From Amia ocellicauda (Eukaryota; Chordata; Actinopteri; Amiiformes; Amiidae): 64,000 bases of DNA. The DNA is taken from NCBI RefSeq assembly GCF_036373705.1, contig NC_089850.1, positions 27,482,733 to 27,546,732 of the forward strand. Direction: 5' to 3'. Shown here piece by piece: positions 1 through 28,571 of this stretch. The translations under genes and the position numbers were made by a program. Position 1 is the first letter of the stretch, and every line of letters begins with the position of its first letter. The notes under the pieces are model-generated. The model did not search any database and had not been told where the DNA came from. It worked only from the letters and a program-made list of their open reading frames with translations.

Positions 1-3000
1 TATAATAGCATACATTTGTTTATGGTCTCAGTCATATATTTAGGTACTAATTAATAATGAGTGATTAATCTAAATTGAACTCTTTGACAATATAATTGGA
101 GTCTATAGCTATATTTCTACCTTACAATAATGTATATGTATGAAAGAGAGTCTTTATTTAATGTAAATATTAAAAAAGTGGTTTTATATAATCAGTAGTA
201 AACAGTTCAAAACTACTTAAACATTTCTGTAGGGTATAGTATTTTAATTTCAGGCTCTTGTTAGTGCAAAAACCCTAAGATGAGAAAACTATCACAGTTA
301 TTTAAAATAATCTACTGTATACTTTACTTTCTCAGATGAAATAATCGTAATATTAATATACTGTTGCTAAAGTCCTAAAAAAACAAAAACATACCACTTC
401 ATGGTGACTACTAATATACACATATTTCTGGGTACCAGCCACATACTGTAAGCTATATTTCTAGCGTAAAAATATGACTTAATATTGCCTTAGGCTTGTG
501 GTATGTTGAATAAACCACATGAACTGGCCCTCCCACAGCTAACAGAGACACCAAAAAGATTAAATTATATTTAAGTATTTTAAGTACTGTTAGTTGCAAT
601 TTTTATCACAATTCTTAAAAAAAAATGTTTTTTTATTATTCTTAAAAATACATTTAATAAATGTGCACAGTCTAGCATTAAACTGATGTTGCTCTTCTAT
701 TGAATGTTGTTCAAAAGCAAAACAAAATCACGTAAAATAAGTCATTTACAGCACTGGCATGGAAGCAGGGAATGAGCACCTGTTTACAGAAAAACAATGG
801 ACTAAATGCTTGCAGACACCGCAATGCTATAAAAATCATCCTGCTGGGCCTTTGTTTGAAATAATTTTGACTAAAACAGGGAAACTTTGCTTTATGAAAA
901 CATTTAACTTTTTTTTTCTTAAAAAAAACAAACAGAAATGTGTATTAAAATGTACAACATTAGTTCAAATTGTATAACTAATGATTTTTTTAATATAGCT
1001 AATTCACTTTTGTCTGTTTTTTATAATTTTTTAAAGGGGAAAAAAATTAAGACAGAAAATATGTTGTTGACTAATAATTTTTAACATATGTTTGCCACCT
1101 TGACAACTCGTCACATGTCATGTGCTCACCAGTTATTATGGAACACACTTCTCTGAATTGCTATCCAGGGCAGGGTTTTCTGTGTGTGTGTGTGATATTC
1201 ATAGGTGTCAATGTATACCAATTATTTAAAGCATGCCAGTTGCACACATTTAAATCACTCTGAAAGTGAAAGGGTTAAAACCACAAGAATAGATTCCAGG
1301 CATATTTGCATCAACCCTTTGTCCCAATTATTAGGTTTTATAAAGTTAATGGCCATTTTCTCATAATATATGTTACAAACAGAAACTAAAACAGGAGCTA
1401 ATACAAAACTATATTTTCTACAGACATAGGGTATGAAAAACCAATACGCGAGGGTCTGTGTATACTTTCTTTAAGAATATATATGCATAGTTTCAGTTAT
1501 TTCAACTATCTATTAGTTTGATTCCTGTTGAAAAAATAAAATTGAAAACAGTCCCGCTATATCTGCCCATATTTTAAATCATAATCAGATGATTGGGAAA
1601 TCTGCCACTAAAACCATTTGATTTACATTATTTTTATTTCTGTCAGCCAAAATAGTTTGTTAATGAGAATAAGAAATAATTTTTATTACGTTTCTAAGCT
1701 GACACCCTTATTCATGGCGACTTACAATTGTCCAGTACATGTGATTAAACATGACACTACTGAAAAACTCAAACACAGGTATACAAAGAGATTAATACAA
1801 GTAAACAGCAACCTGGTAGAAGTGCTGTAATGTGATTACTTTTTGTTTAATGGATACAGGTAAGCCCCACACAAGAAAAGCATTTCTAGAAACTACTGAA
1901 TAAAGGCAGTTGATGGAATTCAATGCATAATGTTTGCACAAAGAGAGCATGAAAACAAACAACATGACATATTCTATTTGTTTTACCCTACCCCACCGTG
2001 TTACATGAATATACAGCACAGGTACAGTAAAGTTGTGACAGATATAGTGTTGGTTTGGAGGCAGTGTCCTTCTCTTGCCATTTCCTCAATTGCAGTGGTA
2101 GGAAATGATCACTGGAGTGCACTGTTTACAACTGGACTGCCTCACAAAATCATGCTGGAGATATTCATGAAATCTTAATGTTTACAGTTATCTGTTTAAG
2201 TTTTATCAATAACATTTAAAAGACCAAAAAAACAAACACTATTATATTTGAAGGATTTCTATCAGGCAGAAATCCACAAGGAATCCTGGTGTTTGCATAT
2301 GAAGACCTGGTATCTGGGGAGATTGACTTCTTGCTCGATATAATTTTAAGAACACGCCCAAATCAATGAATAATGACATTGTTCCCCCAAACATCTTAAT
2401 ATACTATACTCAAGTTCTCATAATTAGATCATATTTAAAATAAATTTTAAAATATAACAAATACAATCAATTAATATATCTTTCTCCCTTTGGGTCTTCA
2501 GATAACAAGCAATGAAATTTACAACAGTAATAACCTACAGTATAAGAAATACTTTAATTGTCCTCCTATTCCCATAAAGGATGCTAACTCTTGTTAAAAA
2601 TAAATTGCCACTGAAGTAACTCTTAGTGGGAGAGCATTTTAATGGCTTATTTATGTCACTGCTTTACAGTTTCTCCATATAGGTACACAACTGACACTGT
2701 TTATTATGTATGTTAACTGTTTTAATGTATGTTCAAGTTTTTATCTGGAGATGGCATTATCATTTAACTGAATGTTTTACAAATATATGTACATTTGACT
2801 GTTAGCTAGGAAAAATCACACATCCCCTCCCCAGAGCCAGTCCACAACACACACACACACACACTTTGTTAACAACCACATGGAAACAAAAGCTAAGCAA
2901 CTAACAACACTGGCCCAATACATTTCTTGGAAAAAGTATTTCAGGCAATCAAACTTCAGAGGAAATGCTATGAAAAAGACATTGCTTACAGTTTGCTCTT

Positions 3001-4304
3001 TAAAATATTTGTATGTGTCTGTGTGCCACAATTCAATTAATACCACTTGCATGAAAATGTCTGAGTTAAGATTACAAAATGCGAGTATTGAGAATAGTTT
3101 TTTTTACTAAAACTATTATTTGTTCAACCCTCCCAAAGCAGTTTGAAGTAAAATTAGAGACTCTTTTGTTTTGTGAATGTCTACATTAAAATACACCATT
3201 TCACCTCACTGTAATGATGTTGAACTTATCTTCTAACATGTGAGATGTCATGTCAGAGTCAAAATACACATTTTGTGAGGCCTCAAGAGCGAGCACAATG
3301 AGCACACAGGATTCAGTCCGAAATATAAAGTCAACCTTTACATCATTATTTTGGTTAATCTGAATTTCACAGTGAAAACGTTCAAATGAAATGGCCTGGA
3401 GGAGTGCCTGGAGGAGAATACATTTTCTCACAACACTGCCAGGTTTTCAAAACAAAATCACATTGAAATGATTCTGCACAGCTCCACAGTAGATACTCAA
3501 TTAATCTGGTGAGATACAAAATCAAACTCAATGGTGTTGAAAATATGTTCAAAAATGAAGTGCTTGGGACTAATTTATTACATACAGATTTTTTTTTCTT
3601 TCTTTCTATTAATTCAACTGCATGTTGTTGTGCCAAAGCCTACAGGCTTTTGCACATTTTTTGATGCAAACGCAAGCCTCTTTTTGTGGTTTCTGGCATT
3701 AATATGTGGTTTACTTTGAAGAATGAAAAAAAATCACATAATTTAGCAATGTAATATCTCCAGCAAAGAAGGTCCGGTGCTTGGGTTATATAATCTGGCT
3801 CTTGAGATCTTGTTAATCCAAACACATTAAAAGTTCTTACTGTATACTCTGGATGCTGTACTACTATGAGGTGGGTATCTGACTTTATGCTGAGAAGACC
3901 TATGAACCTTCCTAGCGCTGGAATCTAAATTCATTTTAAACTAGGGAATTGAAGTAGCATGTTAACACCTTGATCAGTTTAGATTTACTGCAGACGCTTG
4001 TATGATTCTGCATTAAACACGTAATTCCTGGAGTTAGGGGAAATACACACACATATACACACTATATACCTACTATTGGATGAAACACCAAATACTACTG
4101 CATCCAATAGCATGTATATAATGTTTTTGTGTCTTTCCCCTGACTCCTTGGATTACACATTTAATTAAAAAGATAATGAAAAAGATAGAAGGTACCAAAT
4201 ACTACTGTATCTTTTAAATTATATTTCTAAAGTGAATACATTTTGATATTCAAATCATGGAAAACTAACATCACTGATCCTCATTAAATGATGAGCATCA
4301 TATA
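1..4304. other. Gene-free AT-rich stretch
   Basis: No convincing exon, splice-flanked open frame or RNA gene was recognised on either strand. Open frames here are short and match no family I know. A short CA run lies near 2848-2864. The stretch could be intergenic, or a long UTR of a gene to the left; the sequence alone does not decide. Confidence 0.5.
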
Positions 4305-4539
4305 CAGCTCTGGAAAAAATTAAGAGACCACTGCAAAATTATCAGTTTGTCTGGTTTTACTATTTATAGGTATGTGTTTGGGGGGTAAAATTAACATTTT
4401 TGTATTTTTCTATAAACTACTGACAACATTTCTCCCAAATTCCAAATAAAAATATGAATGGAATGGAATGGCTGCCATACATGTAGAGATGCTGATTGAA
4501 GAAAAAATTGCAGTGGTCTCTTAATTTTTTCCAGAGCTG
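4305..4539. mobile_element. Tc1/mariner MITE (internally deleted, about 235 bp)
   Basis: The ends are inverted repeats of about 35 bp beginning CAGCTCTGGAAAAAATTAAG, flanked on both sides by TA (4303-4304 and 4540-4541), the normal Tc1/mariner target duplication. The middle has no transposase; the inner left sequence joins directly to inner right sequence. From memory this TIR belongs to a Tc1 family common in fish. Nonautonomous; it would need a transposase in trans. Confidence 0.85.
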
Positions 4540-4541
4540 TA

Positions 4542-5399
4542 TAACAAACAAATGTAGGGCTAGACCAACTCAAAAGTATCCCAAAGTATCCCACCCGAGT
4601 ATCCCAAATTACAAAGTTTTACCCTATCGCCTTTTGATTTATAAATAGTATAAAGTGGCTTTGCACAATAAATTAAACCACGATAGGTTACATGTTTGTA
4701 CTAGGGGATTCACGGGTGGGTCAAAGTTTTATTTTGGTCTAGCTCCTAATATGCTGGAAAGGTCTTGGTATTTTTAAATCCAGAGTTATCTCACTGAATA
4801 CATGTAAATGAATACTCCACAATACCTCTGATAATATCTCTACTCTAGACAAATTCCAAAACTGCCCAAATATCTTACTAGTGTTTACTCTAGAGGTCTG
4901 TCTTGCGTTTCCATTATGTAGACTGAAAGGTCTCCAACTGTGTAATGTGCTCTTCTTGGAACAGCTGAGGTGTAAAGCAGTTGAGAATACAAAAGAGGCA
5001 AAGTCTGTGTGCTTTTCTGTGTTGATTTTGTATTGTTTTATCTACTGGTGAACAGCCTCTTTCAATATTTGTCCAATAAATTGATCTATGCTATTTTGGC
5101 TGTTCTAGGTGGCTGTTCCATTACTATTTTCACAAGTCACATCTCTTTTTGTCTGGTCTTCCTTGCAAAATAAATGCCAGTGCCGTAAAAAAAATCATAA
5201 TAATGAAGGTTCTGCCACAGTTTCTGAAAATTCTGTATAACTTTATTAAAAGCACATGGGAATGAGTAAATCAGAAGCAACTTATTAATTATGGGAGATC
5301 ACAATCAAATCAAATGCAATATTCTGTTAACCTAATGCCACAAATGTACTATAACAGTCATGATTAATCAAAAGGAAAGTGAACAATGATACAAATATA
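4542..5399. other. Gene-free spacer
   Basis: Nothing recognised: AT-rich, no splice-flanked coding frame on either strand. Confidence 0.5.
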
Positions 5400-6910
5400 C
5401 AGTACTGTGCAAAAGTTTTAGGCAGGTGTGAAAAAATGCTGTAAAGTAAGAATGCTTTCAAAAATAGACATGTTAATAGATTATATTTATCAATTAACTA
5501 AATGCAAAGTAAGTGGAGAGAAGAAAAATCTAAATCAAATCCTTATTTGGTGTGACACCCTTTGTCTTCAGAACAGCATCAATTCTTCTAGATACACTTG
5601 CACACAGTCAGGGAGTTTGTAGGCATATAGTCTAATGATCATCAGTTCAATATGTAGGTTGAAACACAATCATTAACTGTAACAGAAACAGCTGAGTAGG
5701 AGGAATAAAACTGGGTGAGGAACAGCCAAACTCAGCTAACAAGGTGAGGCTGCTGAAGACAGTTTACTGTCAAAAGTCAGACACCATGGCAAGACTGAGC
5801 ACAGCAACAAGACACAAGGTAGTTATACGGCATCAGCAAGGTCTCTCCCAGGCAGACATTTCAAGACAGACAGGGGTTTCCAGATGTGCTGTCCAAGCTC
5901 TTTTGAAGAAGCACAAAGAAACGGGCAACGTTGAGGACCGGAGACGCAGTGGTCGGCCAAGGAAACTTACTGCAGCAGATGAAAGACACATCATGCTTAC
6001 TTCCCTTCGCAATCGGAAGATGTCCAGCAGTGCCATCAGCTCAGAATTGGCAGAAAACAGTGGGACCCTGGTACACCCATCTACTGTCCGGAGAAGTCTG
6101 GTCAGAAGTGGCCTTCATGGAAGACTTGCGGCCAAAAAGCCATACCTCCGACATGGCAACAAGGCCAAGCGACTCAACTATGCATGAAAACACAGGAACT
6201 GGGGTGCAGAAAAATGGCAGCAGGTGCTCTGGACTGATGAGTCAAAATTTGTAGCAGAAGGCAGTTTGTTCGCCGAAGGGCTGGAGAGCGGTACACGAAT
6301 GAGTGTCTGCAGGCAACAGTGAAGCTTGGTGGAGGTTCCTTGCAAGTTTTGGGCTGCATTTCTGTAAATGGAGTTGGGGATTTGGTCAGAATGAATGGTC
6401 TCCTCAATGCTGAGAAGTACAGATACTTATCCATCATGCAATACCATCTGGGAGGCATCTGATTGGCCCCAAATTTAGTCTGCAGCATGACAATGACCCC
6501 AAACATACAGCAAAAGTCATTAAGAACTATCTTCAGCATAAAGAAGAACAAGGAGTCCTGGAAGTGATGGTATGGCCCCCACAGAGCCCTCATCTCAACA
6601 TCGTCGAGTCTGTGTGGGATTACATGAAGAGAGAGAAGCAACTGAGGCTGCCTAAATCCACAGAAGATGTTTGGGCCAACCTACCTGCTGAGTTCCTTCA
6701 AAAACTGTGTGCAAGTGTACCTAGAAGAATAAATGCTGTTTTGAAAGCAAAGGGTGGTCACATCAAATATGGATTTGATGTAGATTCTTCTGTTCACTCA
6801 CTTTGCATTTTGTTAATTGATAAATATAATCTATTAACATGTCTATTTTTGAAAGCATTCTTACTTTACAGCATTTTTTCACACCTGCCTAAAGCTTTTG
6901 CACAGTACTG
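5400..6910 (+). mobile_element. Tc1 element with long TIRs (DD38E-type transposase), decayed
   Basis: Both ends carry the same inverted sequence starting CAGTACTGTGCAAAAG. A TA precedes the left end (5398-5399); the right flank reads CA, a probable TA decay. The TIRs are long: the left arm (to about 5615) also contains an inverted copy of the transposase C-terminal coding region, so each arm is about 200 bp. A near-identical relative lies inverted at 46623-48210. The transposase inside is broken. Confidence 0.9.
5786..6780 (+). pseudogene. Tc1 transposase pseudogene, Intruder-like (DD38E)
   Basis: Starts at the ATG of 5786 (MARLSTATRHKVV). The N-terminal paired-type helix-turn-helix half and a GRPRK AT-hook-like motif are intact up to an in-frame TGA at 6185-6187, where relatives have Arg (CGA to TGA, a CpG-type change). 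The frame then continues through WTDESKF (first catalytic Asp) and is shifted afterwards. The second Asp (HDNDPKHT) and final Glu are in another frame, with 38 residues between them, the spacing described for the DD38E/Intruder branch. Nonfunctional as it stands. Confidence 0.88.
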
Positions 6911-9751
6911 CATGTTCACCATTTTGTTGCTCTATTAACTCTGAGGGCTTTAACATAAGAACACTGGCCTCGCTTTAGCTGTTTTACTTCAAAACGCACT
7001 TAACCACAATACATCTTCCTGATATGACTGCATCTTACAGGTCCCTGTAGTCTTTAAAAAAACAACAACACTGAAAGCTATCACATCCAATTACAAATTC
7101 CATTCAGCCATTGGATACATTAATAGATACCATAACTTTTTTGGGGGGACCAATAATATCTATTAAGAATCAGAAGGCATCAGATCCCAAGGAATTATGG
7201 GAATTCCTTCTCTGCCCCTTTTTGTTTGCTCTTCCGTTTGTGTAGCTGCAGGTGGAATGTGTACTTTTCAGTCCAAATATAGTTCACATTAAAGTAAAAG
7301 TAGAATTTCACCACAGGTGTGTTTCTCCCATCCTATGAAACTGAGTGTAAAGGTATTAATTGTATACCCGACAGTGTCACAAACTGTATACAGCTAGATC
7401 TGACTTATATATGTATAGAATATATAGAACCTTTATGTGACATTTAATCTGTTGCCAAGCATTCGGTGAACTTTATTCTATATGAACTCAAAAGTGAAAG
7501 ATAGAGAAAGTTTTGCTAGCTGTCTAGGCATAACTGCCGCCGTTGGTGACTTACAGAATCTGCTATCGTACACAGAAGTCATGTCAGATACCTGCCTGTT
7601 ATTATAGAGTGGCACTGCCATAGCGTACATACAAAAGGGGAATGTTGGCAAGCTTAGTCATTGTGGGTGGGCTTCCCTTGTGAAATGAGACCCTACTATT
7701 ATTTTATGAGGGATGATTTTTCTTATATGGTAAACACTGAGACTGACGGATTGATGTATGAGGTGAAACAGAAACGTTTGAAGAGTGGGAGGATTGGAGA
7801 GCTGTCTAGTTACTGTGTATTTTGAAACTGGTACCACAAACAGTCCCAGTACTGCCAGTGTAAAGCGTACCCCAGACCTGGAGAATGAAGAGAAGGTCAA
7901 GCAAGATCCGTTTGCCTCCATTATAAACAGTACATATAGCTGACAGAGAGGTTTTGTTTCAGATCAAATTGCATATTCTGTTTTTCACTACTTAAGTTCC
8001 AGGAAGATCTTTAGAGTTCCTAGAAATGTCAATTTACAGGCTCAATATCTATTTCGGAATTAGATAAATTCAAGAACAAAACATGAAGAAAAATGTAGAT
8101 TTCTCAATATTTTCCAGAAATGTAGCAGAGATTAAAAACTGCCTTGAAGCGTGACAGCCTTCTCTTTATAACAATATCATAAGAAATAAATAAATCAAGT
8201 TTATTTTGTTTGGCTTCTGTTGTGAAGTTATAATAATAATAAAAATGGGAAAAACTCCCAAGCTCTTTGTATGGAATTTAATTGCTGATGTAATTTTTGC
8301 TTGTAACGTGTGCCAGTGTTTTAATGTTTTCATGGGCCTTTTTCCTAACATTTGTCCAGTGTGCTATTATACAGTCCACAGAAATATGGAGAAAGCGATT
8401 CCAAGTTGATCCTTTGATCATCACATTTCCAAAAGACATAGCTGCGGTGATGCACATAATGTGTGGCTGTGTTATAAGACCTTCGGACTTGTTTTTGAAA
8501 ACCACAGAGGAAACCTAGAGTTAACATAAATATGTATTACATACCCGAGTCATCTTCATAGCACTGTTAAAAACGAGGAATGTGCTTATTCATTCAATCC
8601 CTTCAAATTATCCATGAGAAATTTTTATACATCAACACACACTGCTTACTGTGGGTAAGTTAAAGAGAACACACCACTACTCAATTTGAAACTTGGGAAG
8701 TTGCCTTGGGAACAGTGAAAATACCAGCTTGTATGTCTAGAGACGATTCGGATTATTCTGGATACAGCCTAACATTTAAAATAAATATTTTGAATCTATT
8801 AATCTAAACTGCCACTACTTTGCTTGGTTTATGGTTTGCAGCCAAGCCTGAGGGTTTTCTAGTTGGAAATGTAGTGGTTTGTTTAATTATGAACCTTTAT
8901 AGGAAGCAAAAAAGTGATTAATGACAAAACGGAGCCATTGCTACTCAATATGTTTATGCTGACAGTTCTGGAATGAACTACTATAGGTCTAATTTGCTGC
9001 ATGCAAATGAAAACATTTAAAATGTTTAATATGTATTATTTCTGAGTAGAGACCAAAGCATGAATTAAATGAATCTAAAATCTAAAATGGCTATGACAAG
9101 AAATAAAGAAATAACAATATTTGTTATGTATCATCACTAAAATGTCATCTTGTTTCTGTCTGAAATGAAAATAATTTTGTATTTTTTAGAAAACCATAAA
9201 CAGAAATTAGATTTACATTAAGAACTACTGCATTTCTGCAAGTGTAAATTGTTTTCCTCTAATAATAAATAATAAATGACATAATAAAGTGCATGGCCTA
9301 GTAAACCTAGTATAAACAACTATGCATTAAACAGTGTACATACAGCTTCCACATATATTTACAGTAAAGTATAACATTTGTCTGATAAAATCCTGTCCAG
9401 TCAAGAAAAACAAAAAACTGGGTTGGGTGTGTGTGTGGGGCAGTAGGAGTTGGGTTGGTAATGTATTAATATATTAAAATGTTCTCAAATGTTGTTGTTT
9501 CTTTATTATTTTTCCTCTTTACACAATTCCCACTCTGATCCATATCATTACTGTCCAGCCATCCAATCTGTGAATACCTTAGAGAAAAAAAGCCAATCTG
9601 CTATTCACCTCATACATTTTCTGACAGTGGGTTATTGAATCCTCTAATCAATAGAAGGAGCTTGGAAGAATTGTGTTTTTGCAGCATTTCAGATTAAGTA
9701 CACCATTCACAGTATAAACTGTGGGGTTGACCAGCCCCTTCTTCCAAACAA

Positions 9752-9793
<42 letters not shown>

Positions 9794-10600
9794 AAGAATT
9801 AACTCATACACAAGACCAAATTAAAATGAACAGGCTGTCCCTGACACAATACAAATAAAAATTGTATTGGGAGTATCAGAAATCTTATTTAGATTTTTTT
9901 GGAGTGCCATGACATATCTTAATTTTATTTTTTGTATTTTGTCAACCAAACAGCACTGTATCTTTCAAATAGCTATGGGTGAATAAAACATTAAAAAACG
10001 CTTTGTAAGATAACACAGTCAATAAACATGGGAACTGAGAACAACCCTCATTAAACTGCCCCCATTATCTTCTTACATGTGCTTTATCACTGCAGGAAGG
10101 AACATTCCCATGACACTTCACAACAGTGAATCTAACCTACATGATTCATCCCAAATGGATGACTATAATTCTACTATAGCAATTTACACACAGGTAGTAG
10201 CCTAGGTATACTAATATCTTCTTAAAGCTTCAGGAAAAAAGCTTCTCTTCTAGCAGCTAAAATTGGCCACCCATGATATATCAACTCAATTATTTTGAAA
10301 AGTCTTTAATGCATTAATTAATGCTTTTCATTAAGGCAAGGTCATTTAAGATTACCAGTTGACTGACAGTAATCTGTGACCACCATCAAAAGCAATGTAG
10401 ACAAATTGAGCTTAGTTTAAAATCCTTAAAATAACTTTTCCATTTCTATACCCAGCCATCACTCTCAAACTGTGCCCTTGAAATAAGGGCCCTGCAGATA
10501 TGCTCAAAGTTGATAATTAGCTTTTTTCTCAGTACCTTGCCTGTGTTACTCGAGTTGCTCTCTGGCGCTAAACAATGTGATGTACTCAGGGACAATAATG
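6911..10600. other. Gene-free stretch upstream of the kinase gene
   Basis: No recognised gene. Contains a TA dinucleotide run at 9757-9791. Enhancers or the kinase promoter could lie at the right end, but no clear core promoter motif was identified. Confidence 0.45.
9757..9791. repeat. (TA)n microsatellite
   Basis: Uninterrupted alternating TA of about 35 bp. Confidence 0.95.
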
Positions 10601-10869
10601 GTGTAGGATATCCACGGCCACGCTTCTCAGCTCCTGCAGGACACTCACGCAGTCTGTGTATCAGGTTTGGTTAATTATCTACTGCTTGGTTCTGCTTCAG
10701 CAGGCCAGTGTGCCTGTGGACAGAGATCATTGACTGGGAGGCAGTCCCTACAGGGGAAGACGTATCTGGTGAAGCTCAGAGGGCTCTCTGCTCGTGGAGG
10801 TAACCAAGCAAACCTGCAGTCATTCCCATCTGCAGGAGCCGCTGTCCTGAGAGTCGCACAGTGATAGCA

Positions 10870-26284
<15,415 letters not shown>

Positions 26285-27235
26285 AGGTCCAGAGAGAGAT
26301 GTCCACACACATCTGTACTGAAGTAAGTCTGTAACAGTAACTGAAGGAAATTCTGCCGAAGACCTTCCTACTGTGTGCCATTAGAGGACATACCAACCCA
26401 CCACCACTTAGTTTGATGGGGGCCTCTGTAGAGAAAGCTCCCAAAGAAGAGTTACAGACATGATTCAGAGTGGAAAAGAACACTATGTGATGTAATGCTT
26501 AGATATGCTGATAGGATGAGTTCTGAATCGAGCTATAATTTGGAAAGTCGCATTGTGTGTGCTTGAGACATCTGCGTGATGAAAGCAACTTATCTGTGTG
26601 TTAATAAGCAGATGTTTTTACAAAGGCATCGCTAGGCATTTGGAACTCAGGGCAAAACATTCATTATTTTGTTTGATGATATTAAAGTTGATTTCACTTT
26701 TTTATATATTTATTTAATCTCTTTATTGGTTTGCTTTGACATTAAAAAACATTTTGTACCATTAATAATATTATGTCCCATTAATCAGGTGTAAACTATA
26801 GCAGAGAAATTGTGTTCATGTGCATTTGTTTTGTGTGCCAAAGTACATACTTCTATTTTATTGCAAACATGTTAATTAGTAAAGGAGCAAACCTCACGAA
26901 CAAACTTGTTACATTTGTAGAACAAACTGACTATACAACAACAAAAAAGATAGCTATTTTGTTGTTTAAATATTCATATTTAAACGTCCTATTTATTTAA
27001 ATGTATTTGCCATGAGTTGTCATGACAAATATTTTGGGAATGAGATGACTGGCCATAAATACACAAAATGTAATAAACTAAAAAAGAGGAAAACTGGGAT
27101 TTGACTAATACACAGAGCAGCTTGTACATTATTTAAAGGAAATTGTATACTTTGTGAAAATATTTTTTATATCATGAAGTCTACTGTTTTTAAATGGTAA
27201 CTTTGTTGTAATAAATATATTTAGCTGTATAGATT
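26285..27235 (+). other. hunk: Probable 3' UTR of the HUNK-family kinase gene
   Basis: No coding frame follows the TGA at 26282-26284. Canonical AATAAA signals occur at 27072-27077 and 27210-27215, the second followed by a T/G-rich stretch suitable as a downstream element. The end point is inferred. Confidence 0.6.
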
Positions 27236-28527
27236 TTGACTTTGGGGGATTTGTCATACGTATTTAATCAAGTCACACCATGTTTCAGGTCCAACAAGTG
27301 ACAATGACTAAAGAAGAGAGTGTGTCTATTGAGCTGTAGTCTGACTATCGCTGGTGACAGAGAACAAAATGACATAAAGCAGAGACAACAGATGGATACG
27401 CATTATTCACCAGCCAGAATTCCTGCAACAAATCCAAAATCTGAATTTGGTCTTGCCCCGTGTTTCACTTTCTTTATATCTGACATTGGTCATGGTTTTT
27501 GTTTTCGGAATGAGCAGTATCAAATCAAGAGATTAATGCTTTTCTTTTGTTTGATAAAATTCCAGCCTTTTTCTGTATAAATATATGTGCTATGGCAACA
27601 TATTCACTTCAAATCGAACACTTGTTGTTGTGGTGTAATAATCATGAAATCAACACTGTTATTTCCTTCCAGTAAGAAGCAACCAAAGGAATGAAAGCTT
27701 TCAATGGCAAAACACCAAAGTAGAGCACCTTTGATCAAGGAATTTCCAGATTTGATTCAGCTTTTGTGCAAGCTTTGTTTCTTAAAACTGAAAAACACAC
27801 GTTGGTTAATAATTCATCTGTAAAGGAATCTTTGATTAGGTTCTGAACAGCTCTTAAATAATTCACGGCCTGTTGTGATACCAGATATCCTATTCAATAG
27901 AGCTATCTCGGTTGTGTGAAATGGTGAAGAGAGATTGAAATGATTGAACCATCTCTGTCCGTCTCAAGTTTCTATTTATGGGCAATAAAAAAGAAAGCCC
28001 GGGGTTTCACAATGATCATGTAAAGAGGCTTAAAGTCTCCCCTGCTGTGGTGTCAGAGTTCCCCAAAAGCGTATATCTGTGTTGAGAAAATTGTCTCTTG
28101 TCTATAACTAATTAAGGCACTTGTAAAAGATTATCAGCAAACTTGAATGGGAATGGAACCCTTTTTCCAAAAAATGTATATCTCAAAAACACAAGAATGG
28201 AGCTTTGTTTTGTGTGTCAAACAGGGTACTCAGCACTACTACTCTGAACTTTAGCCACATTACCATTTCACACAACAGTAGGTCACATTCTCGGTTTTAA
28301 GCAAAACTATGTGAATGAAAATGATTATGCTTGTCCCTGGGCATTAATACTAGATAATATCAGTTTCCTCTTCCTAGATTACTGATCTTTGTAACGGATG
28401 GGCTTTATAGAGAACAGCATTAGCTAAAAATTAAATTCTTGCAGGTGAAAAAAATTAATTATTTTGAAATATGACTTAGCAACCACTGAATAACATATCA
28501 GTAACACCACATATTTCAGAAAAAAAT

Positions 28528-28571
<44 letters not shown>

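Noticed and set aside
6174..6641. 155-codon minus-strand open frame
   Set aside because: Antisense of the decayed Tc1 transposase, not a separate gene.
7658..7921. 87-codon minus-strand open frame in the left gene-free region
   Set aside because: Not recognised, no splice-site context or supporting neighbours; length is within chance expectation.
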